Shown here: in pieces, positions 35,548 to 47,986 of the stretch | Position numbering within the stretch: position 1 is the first letter of the stretch | How the letters are laid out: each line of letters starts with the position of its first letter | Source: Brachypodium distachyon | Taxonomy: Eukaryota > Streptophyta > Magnoliopsida > Poales > Poaceae | DNA length: 64,000 bases | Assembly: GCF_000005505.3 (NCBI RefSeq) | Contig: NC_016131.3 | Coordinates: 1,426,001 to 1,490,000 of the forward strand | Reading direction: 5' to 3' | Notes under the pieces: model-generated | Told to the model about the DNA's origin: nothing | Seen by the model: the letters and a program-made list of their open reading frames with translations, nothing else | The model's database searches: none | Translations under genes and position numbers: made by a program

Positions 35548-36171
35548 CCATCTAATTGCAGAACATGTGCTAGTAAGTACATATTTTCTCTTCACATAGC
35601 AAACCCCATTCCAGAGAATCTAAACTCGGGTACTGAAACAACATAAATGACCTATGGCATTAGAGCTATTCACAAGCATCACACACATATTTTGAAGGTC
35701 TAAAATTGATCCCCATACCATCCATCACATGGTTCCCAGCTTCTCATCACAGCACACACATGAGCACTTTACAGTAGCATATGCAAACTGAACTGTAGCG
35801 GCTGCCTGCCTGCCTTGCCATTGACCTGGTCAGCACGCAGGTCTCCTTGGCATGATGAGGCTGAACAGCACAGCTATCTTTCCCGGTGGACCTTTTGAGT
35901 GCTCCTTTCTTTCTGTTGCTACCACTTGTTTCTTGTTGTCATTCTTCTGGGGAGGCATGTGACTGCGACTGCATGGTTATGTCTTTCTTGTCTCAATTCT
36001 TATTTATTACATCAAGTTTCTCTGGTTGCAGGCAGGCAGGCAGATCTGTGGATATGACAATACACATACAGAAGGAAAATGACTCAAAATTTCCTATGTC
36101 TATTGAGGAAGAGCATTATTTGGATGAACTATAGATCCTAACTAGTAGTACTAACTAGTTACTCTCTTCGT

Positions 36172-36272
36172 TTCATAATTCTTGTCACAAATTTGCTCAA
36201 AAATGAATATATCTATTATAAAAAACGTCTAGATACATGTATATTTCAACAAGAATTATGAAACGGAGGGAA
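36172..36272. mobile_element. Stowaway-like MITE (about 101 bp)
   Basis: TA-flanked. Ends CTCTCTTCGTTTCATAATTC and GAATTATGAAACGGAGGGAA are inverted repeats. The interior has AACGTCTAGATACATGTATA, shared with fragments at 48355 and 56461. Confidence 0.85.
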
Positions 36273-37054
36273 TACTTCTTTTTCGGTGGAATTAAGCTAA
36301 GAGATTTCCAGCTGTTTTTCAGAAACAATCATGTAGCAGAGAGAAATGTTACATGACGTTGTATCATTGTACAGCATTGGTTATACAGTATACTAAATAC
36401 ACGGAGCTCGTATTCTCCGACACTGTCAATGCTGCCTCTGACAGAGTGGTCTCCTGTGAAGCAAACCATGAGATGCCGGTTGTTCTACCGAAAGTTCCCT
36501 GTGTCACATGCAGCCTTTTGTCCATTTTCCCTTTCCTTTTTTTATTCGTCCCAAAAGGAAAAAAATCTTTCCCTTTCCGGATCACCATCTGTTGGATTTG
36601 TGTCGGAACGTATTATATTATACTCCGTAAGAACCATGCTTGTTGCTATGTACTACAATTGAGGGTCACAATTAAGCTTGGTGCAGCTGAAAACTTATAC
36701 TACAGATGTCATCATTATTTATTATTCATCAGAAAGGTTTGTCTTCCAGAAAATGTCCTTTCTGCTCACATGTATCTTTCCTGTTCATAAATTGGTGAAT
36801 GGATTAGTCTTCCACTTATCAGAACGTCAGTTTCTGTTGTAACTGCAAAACTGACCCTGATAGTCTGATACACCATTTCCATCATCACTGAGAAAGCAAC
36901 ACCTCCAATGTTGTCATCTATTTAATTACTAGCAGCTTAAATTGACACAAGTTGCACAAAGATATCCATCTTTCACATCACAAGCCACTCCCCAAGTCAA
37001 AACCCATATCCATCCATCCATCATTTCATCTATCAATCCAAAATTGACAGCATT

Positions 37055-37074
37055 CCCCCCCCCCCCCCCCCCCC
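37055..37074. repeat. Poly-C run (20 C)
   Basis: Twenty consecutive C on the plus strand, an uncommon length for unselected plant DNA and prone to copy-number error. Confidence 0.9.
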
Positions 37075-37870
37075 AAACAACACACCAAAGGAGCCTCAAA
37101 TCAAAGGTGTCAGCCTCACCTCCACAGTTCTTCACAGTTGACACCCAATCTGTTCCTTTCTTTCAGTTCACATGTCATCACCTCCTCCTTAATTATTTTT
37201 TTAGCCAGGAAAGGAAAAGTTAATTACTCCATTATTTTTACCCAGGAAAGGAAAAGTTTGGAAGGAATCAAGGAAGACGAAGAGGAGGAGCAGCTGCCCT
37301 CCACTCACTCACTGTCTCCCACTCTCCCCCGGTCACCATTACCAACCTGCTCGTCCTGACTGACTGAACCATCTCCTCCTCTAGTCCCCCGGACTCGGGA
37401 ACTCCCCCGCAAGATCAGTTCTTGGACGGATTTCGGGGTCTCGAGAGTTTCTTGTGGCTTGATCTGCTCCGAGAATTATTGTATTTCTTGGCTGCGATCT
37501 CTCTCTGTGTGCGGGGTTGATTCCAGGTACTGGTTCTTCGATTCTTTGATCCCAGCAGACAAGTCCTCCTCGCTCCGTAGCTCGTCTTCCTCCTCGCGCG
37601 AGCGCCGCCACCCCATCGCGCTGCCGAGCGCCGCCAGCCCCCTAGCTCGTCTTTCTCCTCGCGCGAGCGCCTCCACCGCAGGTTGATCTCCCCTTCGATT
37701 CTCTCTCTCGCGCGCGACCGTTTCTCCTCCAATCACCCCACGAACGGATTCCGACCTTTAGCTCCCCGTTTCATCTTCCCCAATTCATAACTGAGGCCAA
37801 AATTAAGGTAGGGCGGCCGCCCGTGCTTGATCTTGGTAATCTCCGTTAAACCTTACCAATCAGCTGGGAG

Positions 37871-40800
37871 ATGGCATATTCTGGACAAAGGCATGGCGGT
37901 GCCGGGAGCTCGTCGCGGCAGGGCAATGGCTCTAAGGGTCAGGGCAGCTCAGTTGAGTTCCTAGGAAGGGGGATGGTGGGTATGCAGCTGAGGGATGCCA
38001 AGCCAGATGCTGATGATGAAAAGGTAGGTTTTGGTTTCTGCTCTTGTTTGATTGGCTTGTGGCTGAGTTAATTGTATTGTTTGCATAAGTAAAATGAAAT
38101 AGTAATCACCATCTTTAATATACTACATATTACAAGCCATCTTTTTCCTTCCTCTCTGTCTCTTCTTGAAAGTTTTGTTTACCATCTGTATTTTGTAGTA
38201 ATGAATCATTGCATTGTTGCAAGCATAAGTATGTGATTGCTCTATCGCAAATCTGTGGTGTGTTTTACATCCTGCAAATGCATGGTTTTATGCTATTGCT
38301 TCTATATGTTATGGTTCATGTATATTCACACCAAGCCTAGGGGGAAATTGTCAACCAAAGTTTGCAGCTTGTTTTACTAGATGAAGAGATTCAATTCTTC
38401 ATTCGCAGGACATTGAGCCAGATGTGGTCGCTGATTCTGGTGCTGAAGCTGGTCACATCATTGCAACCACAATCCGTGGCCGAAATGGTGTGCCTAAACA
38501 GGTAACAGCTTGCAATCTATAATGTTTTGTTGTGAAGCAAAAATGCTGATATGGTGGTTAATGAAACAGTCGGCCACTTACATTGCTGAACATGTGGTTG
38601 GAACTGGTTCTTTTGGGGTTGTGTATCAGGTAAACTGCTGACCTTTGCAGTGTCTAAACTGGTATATGCTTAATTAATAGTCTAAGCCATATAATCTGTT
38701 ATTGTCAACTCTTCAGGCCAAATGTCGAGAAACAGGAGAAATTGTTGCCATAAAAAAGGTTCTTCAAGATAAGCGGTACAAGAATCGGGAATTGCAAATA
38801 ATGCATATGCTTGACCATCCTAACATTGTTGGTCTTAAGCATTACTTCTTCTCAACCACCGAAAGGGATGAGCTTTATCTCAATCTTGTCCTTGAGTTCG
38901 TTCCAGAGACAGTAAACCGGATGGCAAGACAGTACAACAGAATGAATCAACGGGTGCCCCTCATTTATGTCAAACTATACACTTATCAGGTCTGTCCTGA
39001 ATAGAAGTTATGTTTCAGAATGATGTTATGCTTTACAAAATTGTCCTCGGTTTTACCATTCATCTTTGCACTAGGCATACTTGTCCAGTTGTCCCCAAGA
39101 TTATTGACATGCTGTCATATGGAGCTCTTGGTGTAGAATTTTCTTCATTACTAAATGCATTATTATTATATGGTCCCTACTTGGTTGTACCCTTTGTTAT
39201 CCTCATGTCTGCTCGAAACTTATCTTCCAATAGTTGAGTACTGTATTGGAATTTGGAACCTATCCAGAAGTGAAGATTCTCTATTCGCATTGATTGCTTC
39301 CGCGAAGTATTTAAAATAATTTTGAGACATGTAAACATACAACCGAGCCAGCTTGTCAGTTGTCCTGGATTTGGATTTATGTTCCACAACTTTCTTCCTG
39401 TATGTTTAGGTAACACAATATCACACAGATGATGAGATGCTGTCAATTTTTTCCCTGACATAAAACTCTCTGGGGATCAAGATAGATTAACTGATAAATC
39501 ACACATCAGTGTATTCTAATTGTTGACATGCCTTAACTAGTGTTTTGCTTTTGCTGGTAGAATTTTAGCTAATGAGTTCTGGCATGCGTCTGTTTGCTCT
39601 TTGCAGTTGTTAAAGTCACAGATAGTGTCTCGCCATGCAATAAATTGCTCCTTCAGTTGCCTTTCTGTATCGTGTCTTAGCACAAACTGTAATAAGTCAT
39701 CTAATTCTTGGTCCTGTAATCTCTTAACTTTGCAGATATGCCGAGCACTTGCATATATACATAACTGTGTTGGCATCTGCCACCGTGATATCAAACCACA
39801 GAACGTTCTTGTGAGATTTTGACTTCCTTTTCCATGCTTAATATGTTGTGCTGTACATATTCTTTTGACACATTATATATACAGGGTGCTATATTGTTGG
39901 GCTTGCGGAATACTCCTCCGTTCCATAAAGATTGGCCGTGCCAATCTTTATAGTTCTAGTTCAAAGCCATGCCAATCGTTATGGAACGGAGGGAGTATGA
40001 AATAGAGTTGATTTAGTACATGGAGAGGTTTGGCATGTGTAACAATTGTGCTCTCAACTGAATGAAATAAGAAAAGATTGACATCATACAGTCCTGGTTT
40101 AACTTGCTTTTAGTGTGTCAGGATTTTTTATTCAAGAATAGTGGGCAACAGGCTTTCAATTTCTTTTCATAGTCTGGTCGAAAGCAGTACTTCCTTCAAA
40201 TCATGATGGAGTCGTAATAACTTTGGCGGAGATTGCCGTGCCTTTTTGTTCAGTGGAATGTTATTTTTTTTATGCATTTATGATGATATGGTGACACCAT
40301 AAACAGTAATGTCAGGTTTTAATACACAGTGGGAGTGTTGGACTGATTTTGTGGTTCATATGCATCAGAATGTTGTGATTATTACTTGGATCCACACAGC
40401 TGGTATATGCCCCCCAACAGTTTGAAACTAAAATCATCAATCTGTGTATGGTTTATTTAATTTCCTTTGTCTGAGCCATCCCATGTGAATTTTTGGTGCC
40501 TAGACTGATATCATGATGTATACTACTGTTTCTGGATCAGGAAAATCAGTAGAAGTCACATAGAACAGGGATTGTTTAAGGAGACAAATTTGATGGTACT
40601 GTAGTTATCTGCTTTTAGAACATCAGAATTTTACCCTAAACAACATCAGAATTGTACATGGCCTGCTATGGAGTATGAATTAAATGAGGTTTCCGTAGTA
40701 AAAGAGCTTGCTCCCCCAGGAATAAAATATTATTGTTCACATCTGAATAATCACTAATGCATTTTTACTAACCTAGTAATCTTTCCACTGTAGGTTAACC

Positions 40801-42194
40801 CACATACACACCAGCTCAAAATCTGTGATTTTGGCAGTGCAAAAGTCCTGGTAAGTTATCCTCTGGTAGAAATTTAAATGCACAAGCCCTGCTGCTTTCT
40901 GAATGAACATTCTAAATTTTCAGGAAAAGAATAAAAAAGAGTGGTTTATTCAACTTATTATGGTGTAATATTTTGCATATATGCAGGTCAAAGGAGAGCC
41001 AAATATCTCCTACATATGCTCAAGATATTACCGTGCACCAGAGCTAATATTTGGTGCAACTGAATATACTTCTGCCATTGATTTGTGGTCCACAGGCTGT
41101 GTCATGGCAGAGCTGCTTCTCGGACAGGTTTTGTTCATGCATACAGTCTTTTCTTTTTGCTTCTTTTCTTTTTCTCATAATATTTTGTCTATGTAGCCTC
41201 TTTTCCCTGGGGAAAGTGGAGTTGATCAGCTGGTTGAGATTATCAAGGTGACATCTTTTATGATATCTTAAACTATTTTCTCCTGCAACCTGTATTCTTT
41301 GCAATGACATGTTCAGTGATAGTGCCTTGCAGGTCTTGGGTACTCCAACAAGGGAAGAGATCAAGTGCATGAATCCAAACTACACGGAGTTCAAGTTCCC
41401 ACAAATTAAGGCTCATCCATGGCACAAGGTAATCTTCACATAATACCTGTCATACAAAATGGTTGCATAGCTTCCTGGTTGGTACAATATGCACAACTGC
41501 TGCTCAATTTAGTACTTTTGGAAAATGACTGGCATGATGTTAAATTGTGAGAAGAATTTTTTTGACAATTTGACATAAAAAATGGCAAGTCTAATTGGAA
41601 CATTGTCACTTGGATTTGCACACTTCCAATAGTGGGGTCAGGCATCTGTGTGTCATGTGCAAAATTAAACTAACATGTTTTGTCATGGTTCCTCTGTTAC
41701 ACCTGAAGGTTTTTCCTTTTATCCAGGTTTTCCAAAAGAAGCTTCCAGCTGAAGCATTGGACCTTGTTAGCAGGTTTCTACAATACTCACCAGATCTTCG
41801 GTGCACTGCTGTAAGGCCACACGCGATCACTTCTTTCTGCTGCCACAGAAAGTGGAATTGAGTTTATCTGTTCTAATCGTGGAATCATTCTTCAGATGGA
41901 AGCCTGCATGCACCCATTCTTCGATGAGTTGAGAGATCCAAACACTCGCCTGCCCAATGGACGTCCTCTGCCTCCTCTCTTCAACTTCAGATCTCAAGGT
42001 AGCATAACTGTACCGAAATAACAGTAGCAACACGCAAACCCTCGCATTCATCGACTTGGTTCATGGATTAACTGACAGCTGACACATTTTTCACAACATC
42101 GGCAGAGCTTAACGGCATCCCTCCGGAGGTCATCGAGCGCCTGGTTCCAGAGCACGCGCGGAGGCAGAGTCTGTTCATGGCGCTTCGCACCTAG
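37871..42194 (+). CDS. GSK3/SHAGGY-like protein kinase, clade IV (kappa/delta type)
   Basis: Twelve exons (37871-38023, 38409-38501, 38570-38629, 38717-38989, 39736-39810, 40794-40850, 40987-41127, 41197-41247, 41333-41428, 41727-41810, 41896-41998, 42106-42194) giving 424 aa. This is a Ser/Thr kinase of the GSK3 family, which in plants includes brassinosteroid-signalling regulators. The Gly loop GTGSFG is at 93-98, VAIKK lysine at 115, HRDIKPQN at 209-216, DFG at 230-232, and the activating Tyr246 in [17 protein letters not shown]. The N-terminus ([10 protein letters not shown], then DIEPD and [17 protein letters not shown]) and the C-terminal end [20 protein letters not shown] fit the kappa/delta clade, which from memory includes rice SK41, rather than the BIN2 clade. 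All catalytic residues are present and no frame is broken. Intron 5 contains a MITE. Confidence 0.95.
39913..39995. mobile_element. Stowaway-like MITE in GSK3 intron 5 (83 bp)
   Basis: TA on both sides. Inverted ends CTCCTCCGTTCCATAAAGAT and the reverse GGAACGGAGGGAG; nearly the whole element is palindromic (ATTGGCCGTGCCAATC core). Confidence 0.85.
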
Positions 42195-43565
42195 TTTACG
42201 CGTGTCTTTTTCTGTTGTTTGTTACTTCGAGGGAGGCTTGTAAAGCTGTAGCTTCTCCTGTCCCATCTCCTTCTATTTCTTCGTCTGGTGGAGCTAGATT
42301 TGTGTGGTGACAGGCACTGTGTTAGTAGAGCTGTCCAGGGTTGTGAGGTCTGGAGGAGGAAGGGGCTTGTGCTTGGTGTGCAGCTGGTTTGTTTGAGGCT
42401 TCTGAAGTTCCTTGCTTTGGGGCTTTGTGTGCAGCAGTGACAGTGCTTGGATGAGTTAATCGTGGTTTCATGATGCAATAATCGTGGCGGCTATGCGTGC
42501 AATTCTATCAAATTGTTCAGCATATAGGATTGCACGCATAGCCGCCACTTATGAGTAGGTTTCATTTTAGGTTCAGAATTCGTGCACAGGAGAGTTGGCC
42601 ACGTGGACGTGACCAACGGTAAACTAGGATATTTAGATGGACCGATGAGGCATGCAGCTAGGCAAAAGAGAGCCCATTGCGCTTTGGCTCAATTGATAGA
42701 CTAATTGTCTATTTGGGCAGGGCTAAATTATCGGATAATACTAATAGAAGGCACAGGATAATCCGCAATAATCCGCATACCATATGTGCTACTATATACG
42801 TCAGGTATCCGGATGATTAATATCCACATCCTCATCTGTATTCGCCAGATTCCTAAAATTGCATATTGTATCCTAAAAAATGGATGTGGATGCAGCATGG
42901 TTCTTACTAGTATATAGGAGTACTTTTTATCAGGAGAATCCTTACTTATTTAATTGATTATATACCCTAACCTCGATTCATGCATAAGGTGGGAGTAGAG
43001 TTCCGGCTCCGGTGCAGGAGTCCGAATCGGAAACCCTAACCTCGATAAATAAGTCGCCACGGCCACGGCCAGATCGATCCGATATTCAGATCGACCCATC
43101 AGAATTAAACAAATCGTAGACGAGATTTAATTGGTTCCGTCCGTGCATCTTGGCGGCGATCGATTAAGAAAAGAAATCTATGTCCAAACAGAGAACTCGC
43201 TTGAGGAACCCTAGCTAGCGGGTAGTTTGTGTTTGCAAAATACTCCGTATAATACATTCTATCTTTATCTTAGTCAAGCTTATTAAAGTTTTGGACCATA
43301 TTTATAGAAAAATGTAAGTAGTACTCCGTATTATCTACGGTAGCTAAGAAAAAACTACTATATCGCCATGGATTTACCAAAAGCCAATCTAGAGTTGTAA
43401 TCATATTTAGAGTCTTGGAACAGAGCTACTCCCTCTTCTATACTCAGGTACACGGCTTAAAGAGGAGCAACCACGCCGCCGGAGTTTCACCGTTGTCGAA
43501 TTAAACCCGCCGCCGCAATCTGCCGGCCGTGCCACGCGCACCGCCGTACGTCGAGCTCGATCGAG
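42195..43565. other. Intergenic region after the kinase gene
   Basis: Kinase 3' UTR, then the strong hairpin at 42484-42548, then AT-rich sequence with isolated CTCCGTA motifs (for example 43243, 43323) that may be MITE scraps. The last 100 bases are the leader of the DUF295 gene. Confidence 0.4.
42484..42548. repeat. Perfect 20-bp inverted repeat, 25-bp stem with wobble
   Basis: Left arm 42484-42503 (GTGGCGGCTATGCGTGCAAT) and right arm 42529-42548 are exact reverse complements. Allowing one G-U pair the stem extends to 25 bp with a 15-base loop. It starts about 290 bp after the kinase stop codon. Confidence 0.9.
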
Positions 43566-44581
43566 ATGGAGCCGCGCCCGCCGCCGCCATGCCTCGTGAC
43601 CATGGCGCCCGGGACGCCAGCCGCCGCCGTCGCGAGCCCCATCATCGCCGGCAGCGCCGCCATGATCACCCCGCTGGAGGACGAACTGAAGAACAAATCG
43701 ATGTGCCCGACGCCACAGGGCTGGATCCTGGTCCTTGACCGCGCCGCCGCCGCCGCCACGTACCTGCTGGATCCCCACAGCCGCCGGAGGATCCCTCTGC
43801 CCCCATTGGCGATCGATCCACGGCTGCTCCCCTACTGCACCTGCCTCCTCCACCCCGTCCCCGGCGGCGGCGACCCCTCCGCCGGACAATTCCTCGTGCT
43901 CCTGGTCGAGCCCATCGCCACTTCCTCCGGTACTACCACCGCCGCGCCGGCGCCGGGGACGACGAGCGCGAGTGGGCCAAGCACGAGTACGACATCGGGA
44001 CGCAGGGAGACGGGCGGATCGTCGAGAAGCGAGCGATCGCCCCGATCGCGGCGTGCCGGGGCAAGTTCTACTTCAACCCGAGGTCCACGGAGACGGAAGT
44101 GCTCGAGCTGCCCCCCCGCGGCGGCGGCGCCGCGCCATCGCCGCCGGTGTTCAGCTCGTGCGACGCCGAGGTCCCGGGCAGGGCACACAGGGCCAAGGTG
44201 TTCCTGGTGGAGGAACCCGAGCCGGCCGGCGCCTCCTCGTCGCTGTACATGGTCATGGTGCTGCATAACGGAGGAGCCTACGATGCGATCGAGGTGTACA
44301 GGATGGACTTCCCCGGCCGCCGGTGGTGCCCCGTCGACGACCTCGGCGGCCGCGCCTTCTTCGTCGGGCCGATGAACTTGGGCGCCTCGTGCGCCGCCGG
44401 CGGTGGGATCCAGGAGAACTGCGTGTACTCGCTGGTCGGAGCGGATGACAACTCGTACAGGGTCTTCAATCTGAAAGACGGGACTTCAGAATGGCGTAGC
44501 GTCGATGGGCATAAGGTGGAGACCGCCGAAACAACCATCTCGTTTTGGGTGCTTCCAACTGATCAACAGCTTAAATTTTGA
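43566..44581 (+). pseudogene. DUF295 family gene, copy 1, single frameshift
   Basis: Grass DUF295 protein without an F-box. Blocks in order: MCPTPQGWILVLDRAA, YLLDPHSRRRIPLPPLAIDP, LLPYCTCLLHP, LVLLVEPIAT; then in another frame EYDIGTQGD, CRGKFYFNPRSTE, YRMDFPGRRWCPVDDLGGRA, MNLGASCAA, FNLKDGTSEWR. The frame changes at 43922-43923 within ACTTCCTCC. One extra T would read IATFLRYYHRR and match copy 2 (IATFLWHC). The start at 43566 gives MEPRPPPPC; MAPGT at 43602 is an alternative. Function is unknown. Copy 2 lies inverted at 56601-57550. Either a one-base loss or a homopolymer read error explains the break. Confidence 0.8.
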
Positions 44582-45430
44582 GGTTTTATTTAGGTTGTTT
44601 TTGCTTCTGCGGGAAGTCGGGAAGAGTGATCACTCCTGGTCCGGGTGCCACTCCTAATTTTTTTTTCTTGCTCTTTGACGATCGGCCGTCCTGGATTTTC
44701 ACGGTTCAAAGCTAAACTGGACCAATATATTTTCGAGGCGTAAACGCACGCACTTTTTTGTTTTCTAAGTAAGTATGTTCTGTATTCAAGTCAAAGGACA
44801 AAAGTTGGACTTATTCGTAATTTTATTATACGTGCACGTGTGTATATGACCAAATTTGCAGAAAGAAAACATACAACAATTTCATGCCGATTTGCTTCCT
44901 CGTACAAGACCTCGCGAAGGTAAGCTACGTACACAAGCACTGATCAATCGGCTAAACTATACATTTCAGTTAACCTTGAATTCTAGGCGCCCGGATACAT
45001 CCCTCAGTTATTAATGTATGTGGTACAGGTCAATGCAGAGGGGGAAAAAAGCAAAGCGTGGGGTGAAACAGGGATGCCAACGAAATAAGTCATGAGAATA
45101 GTTCATTCTATCAAAGCCAACAGAAAATTGATCAATCGATGAAGACATCTGCTGCCGGCAACGCATATATATTCCAAAGAAAGCATTCTATTAAAACCTC
45201 TCCCAGTGGATTTCACAGCAAAAGTAGCAGCAGCAGCAGCTGACAACCACACATTTTTGCAACAGCGAAGGCAGTCTTTTCTTGTTTCTCCGCGCCCAAT
45301 CATAGACCAGATCATAGAACCATTTAACAGAAACTACATCGACGACCAAGTAGTAATTCCTCCTAAAAGTAATCTTCCACGAAAGATACATGATGAAGGA
45401 AAAACCTAGCATGCATCATGGGAAATGGTC
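44582..45430. other. Intergenic region, partly duplicated at 56110-56290
   Basis: The first 280 bases contain text also found inverted beyond the other DUF295 copy (TATATTTTCGAGGCGTAAA, GTTGGACTTATTCGTAATTT). The remainder is the 3' flank of the prohibitin gene. Confidence 0.55.
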
Positions 45431-47986
45431 TCATTTCTTGTTTTTGCCGCCTAATATGTTGAGCTGCTGGAGCCCAAGCAGCAGGTCACTGGAGTCCAGG
45501 AACACCTTGTTATTGGAGGCTGAGATGGTATGAGAGATCTCCCTCGCAGCTTCAATCTGCCTCAGGGCCACGAAAGCTGGGTTGTTGGCGATCGCCTGAC
45601 CTATCAGCTCTGCACTCTTAGCCTCACCCTGTTAAATGTACAGCATGTGTGTCAGTGTTGTTGGCTCAGCTGTTCTCAAACACAACAAATGAAATGTAGT
45701 ATAAAACTGCCAGTGTTAGGCTCAAGTGCTCCCAAACTCGGCAAATATAGTGAGATATATAAGGCTAGCTAACTATAACTGACAGTATGAACACGGCAAA
45801 TAGGTGATGCAACTCATATAAAACTATGAAGACATAAATAAAGAACACTAGCAATATGCCCCTGTAACTATCACAACAACTACGTATAGAGCAAAATGGT
45901 GAAGTATAAAAATCATCTATTATCTAGGAGTATTTCCTATTTTGCTCACCTGTGCCCTGATAATTGCACTTTTCTTGTCTTGCTCGGCCTTGTCAACAAT
46001 GAACTTGGCACGCTCAGCTTCCTGCGCAGCAACCTGCTTGGCTTCAATAGCATGGGTGAACTCTTTACCGAAACTGAGGCTTGTGATGGACACATCATCC
46101 AGAGCAATGTTGAAGTTTCTGGCCCGCTCAGTCAGAATCTTCCTGATCTCCCTGCTGACAGCCTGCAATTATACACCGAAGTTGGTAAGATATATTCTAA
46201 AAAGCAAGACCAGCTATTATCTACCATACAACGGAAATATGTACACACAGCAAACAAGACAAAGCAGCACCTCTCTCTGTGTGATTAGCTGACTGGCATT
46301 GTATTGGGCAACCACAGCTTTCAGGGTCTCATGAATGATTGAAGGCAAAACTCTCTCATTGAAGTTCTCCCCCAGGGTCCTGTAGATGGTTGGTAGTTTC
46401 TCTGGCATGGGTCGTGTAAGCACACGAAGACCAATTCTCACCTGTCCAAATTATCAAGTCGTATCAGATATATATGGAAGGAGTTGCAGTGTAAAAGCCA
46501 CTTTTAAGCAGGAGTGCAAAACAAGAAACCTGCATTTACACACACACAAAGATGACCACGACAAATTCACATGGTCTGGAAGATTTAACTGTTTCAGTAT
46601 CGGCTAATCATCTTAAATGGTGATGGCAATACATAATGATGAAGCAAAAATTATTACTGGTGACCACTGTTTATGGATTTAAAGCTAATGAGTTAAAATG
46701 CTTAGTCACAAAGAAGTGTGTATTGTTTAAGTGTTTATGGATTTAAATCTGAAACAACGTCCCAAACTACATTTGATCAAGGGGAAATGCAAAAGATTTA
46801 AACAGCTTAATCACAAACACTCGTGTACTTTTAAGTGTTCAGTCTCACAACAAACTGAAAAGCCTGAAACCACATCCTAAATGATAGTCGATAGGCTACA
46901 ATGCATAAGGATTTCATAGATAAATTTTCAGGGGGGCATTGAAATTGAAATAGTCCAGTACCAAAGACATGGCACAGATGCATAGTACCAAAAGACATAT
47001 GCTGATATGCTAGCAAAGGCAGTTCACTCAGTCCGAAATCAAGGGATCAAGCATGCAGATCAAACAATAATTCACAATGAGTACTAAAAGTCAGCACACT
47101 AGAGCCACAGTTGATCACAGGGATTTGCGGAGGATTTAAAACACTTCATCAGAAACAATCATGTAATTTTTTAAAGTGTTCGATCTATCACGAGCTGAAA
47201 GCCTGAAACAACATCATAAAATGCTGACAATCTATAGGCCAGAATGCTGTAGGATTTCATTGATCGACTGTTAATTTGAGATCCTCTATGATATGTAGAT
47301 CATAACTACTGTTGTAAATGTAACACAAAATCTGAAATGGCAATTCCAAGTAATGCCAGACCTGTCGAAACACCTAAACAGTCCACGGATATCCAAAGAC
47401 CAAAGTCATCCTAACATGATACACAATTACATGGTATCAAAGACATGACCAAGCAGAAGGCAGTCCACTCATTCCCAAATCCAGTATATCGAGCATGCAG
47501 ATCAGGCAGTAAATCGCACATGAGTACTAGGCGTTATCACACTAGAGATTCGCAAGTGGGGGATCAGGAGAAGAAGAACAATGCCGTTACCATCTGGAGA
47601 TCCCGGCTCCCGGAAGTGCTCTCGACGAGGTTGGGTCGGGCGCGGACATCGTAGATGATGGGCCTCTCGACCCAGGGGATGATGAGGTGTGTCCCCTCAG
47701 GGTAGACCTGCACAGCGTATACCCACAAATCAAACGCTAAATCCATTTAATCAAATCGCGCAACAACAAAGTCCAGGCCGAGGGCAGCGAGACGAATCGG
47801 CTCCAAAGGTACCTTGTCCTTGATCCCCTCGAGGCGGTTGAAGACGATGGCGCGGTGGCCGCCCTCGACGTTGTAGAGGGTGTTGGTGGCGGCGTAGAGC
47901 GCGGCGCCGCCCAGCAGCGCGACCTTGACCAGGGCGCTCGCCCCCGCCGGCGGCGCGCTCGGCATCCTCGCGCCTTTGAAGTTCAT
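45431..47986 (-). CDS. PHB2: Prohibitin, type II (PHB2-like)
   Basis: Five exons on the minus strand (47813-47986, 47591-47707, 46271-46441, 45950-46162, 45431-45628) giving 290 aa, the usual length. Prohibitins form ring complexes with type I partners in the mitochondrial inner membrane, where they scaffold and stabilise membrane proteins. A single hydrophobic segment at about residues 16-38 is followed by the SPFH region ([40 protein letters not shown]) and then a long coiled coil ([20 protein letters not shown]). [11 protein letters not shown] and [20 protein letters not shown] are near-invariant in plant type II members. Introns are all GT-AG, and intron 2 (1.15 kb) holds an internal duplication. 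The frame is intact. A fragment of exon 1 plus leader is duplicated at 50340-50625. Confidence 0.95.
46800..47545. repeat. Tandem duplication inside prohibitin intron 2
   Basis: About 46800-47106 and 47140-47545 share an ordered set of motifs: TTTTAAGTGTTC/TTTTAAAGTGTTCG, AAGCCTGAAAC, AGGATTTCAT, CAAGCATGCAGATCA/CGAGCATGCAGATCA, GAGTACTA, CACACTAGAG. Similarity is moderate, so the event is not recent. Confidence 0.65.

Larger units (their letters stand above)
35548..37870. other. Intergenic region and GSK3 5' leader
   Basis: 3' flank of the CRTISO-like gene, one MITE (36172-36272), a run of 20 C (37055-37074), and from about 37240 a probable 5' leader of the kinase gene, rich in CT and with CTCGCGCGAGCGCC repeated at 37594 and 37656. 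A leader intron is plausible but I cannot fix its ends. Confidence 0.4.

Noticed and set aside
37055..37074. Poly-C run as an i-motif regulatory element
   Set aside because: Single uninterrupted run without separate C-tracts or a plausible promoter position; more likely simple-sequence expansion.
42484..42548. Annotated microRNA gene
   Set aside because: Perfect short hairpin with no evidence of a mature miRNA; the arms do not match a miRNA I recognise, so it is left as an unexplained inverted repeat.
43922..43923. Programmed ribosomal frameshift in DUF295 copy 1
   Set aside because: No slippery heptamer or pseudoknot evident; paralogue comparison is explained by one missing T.
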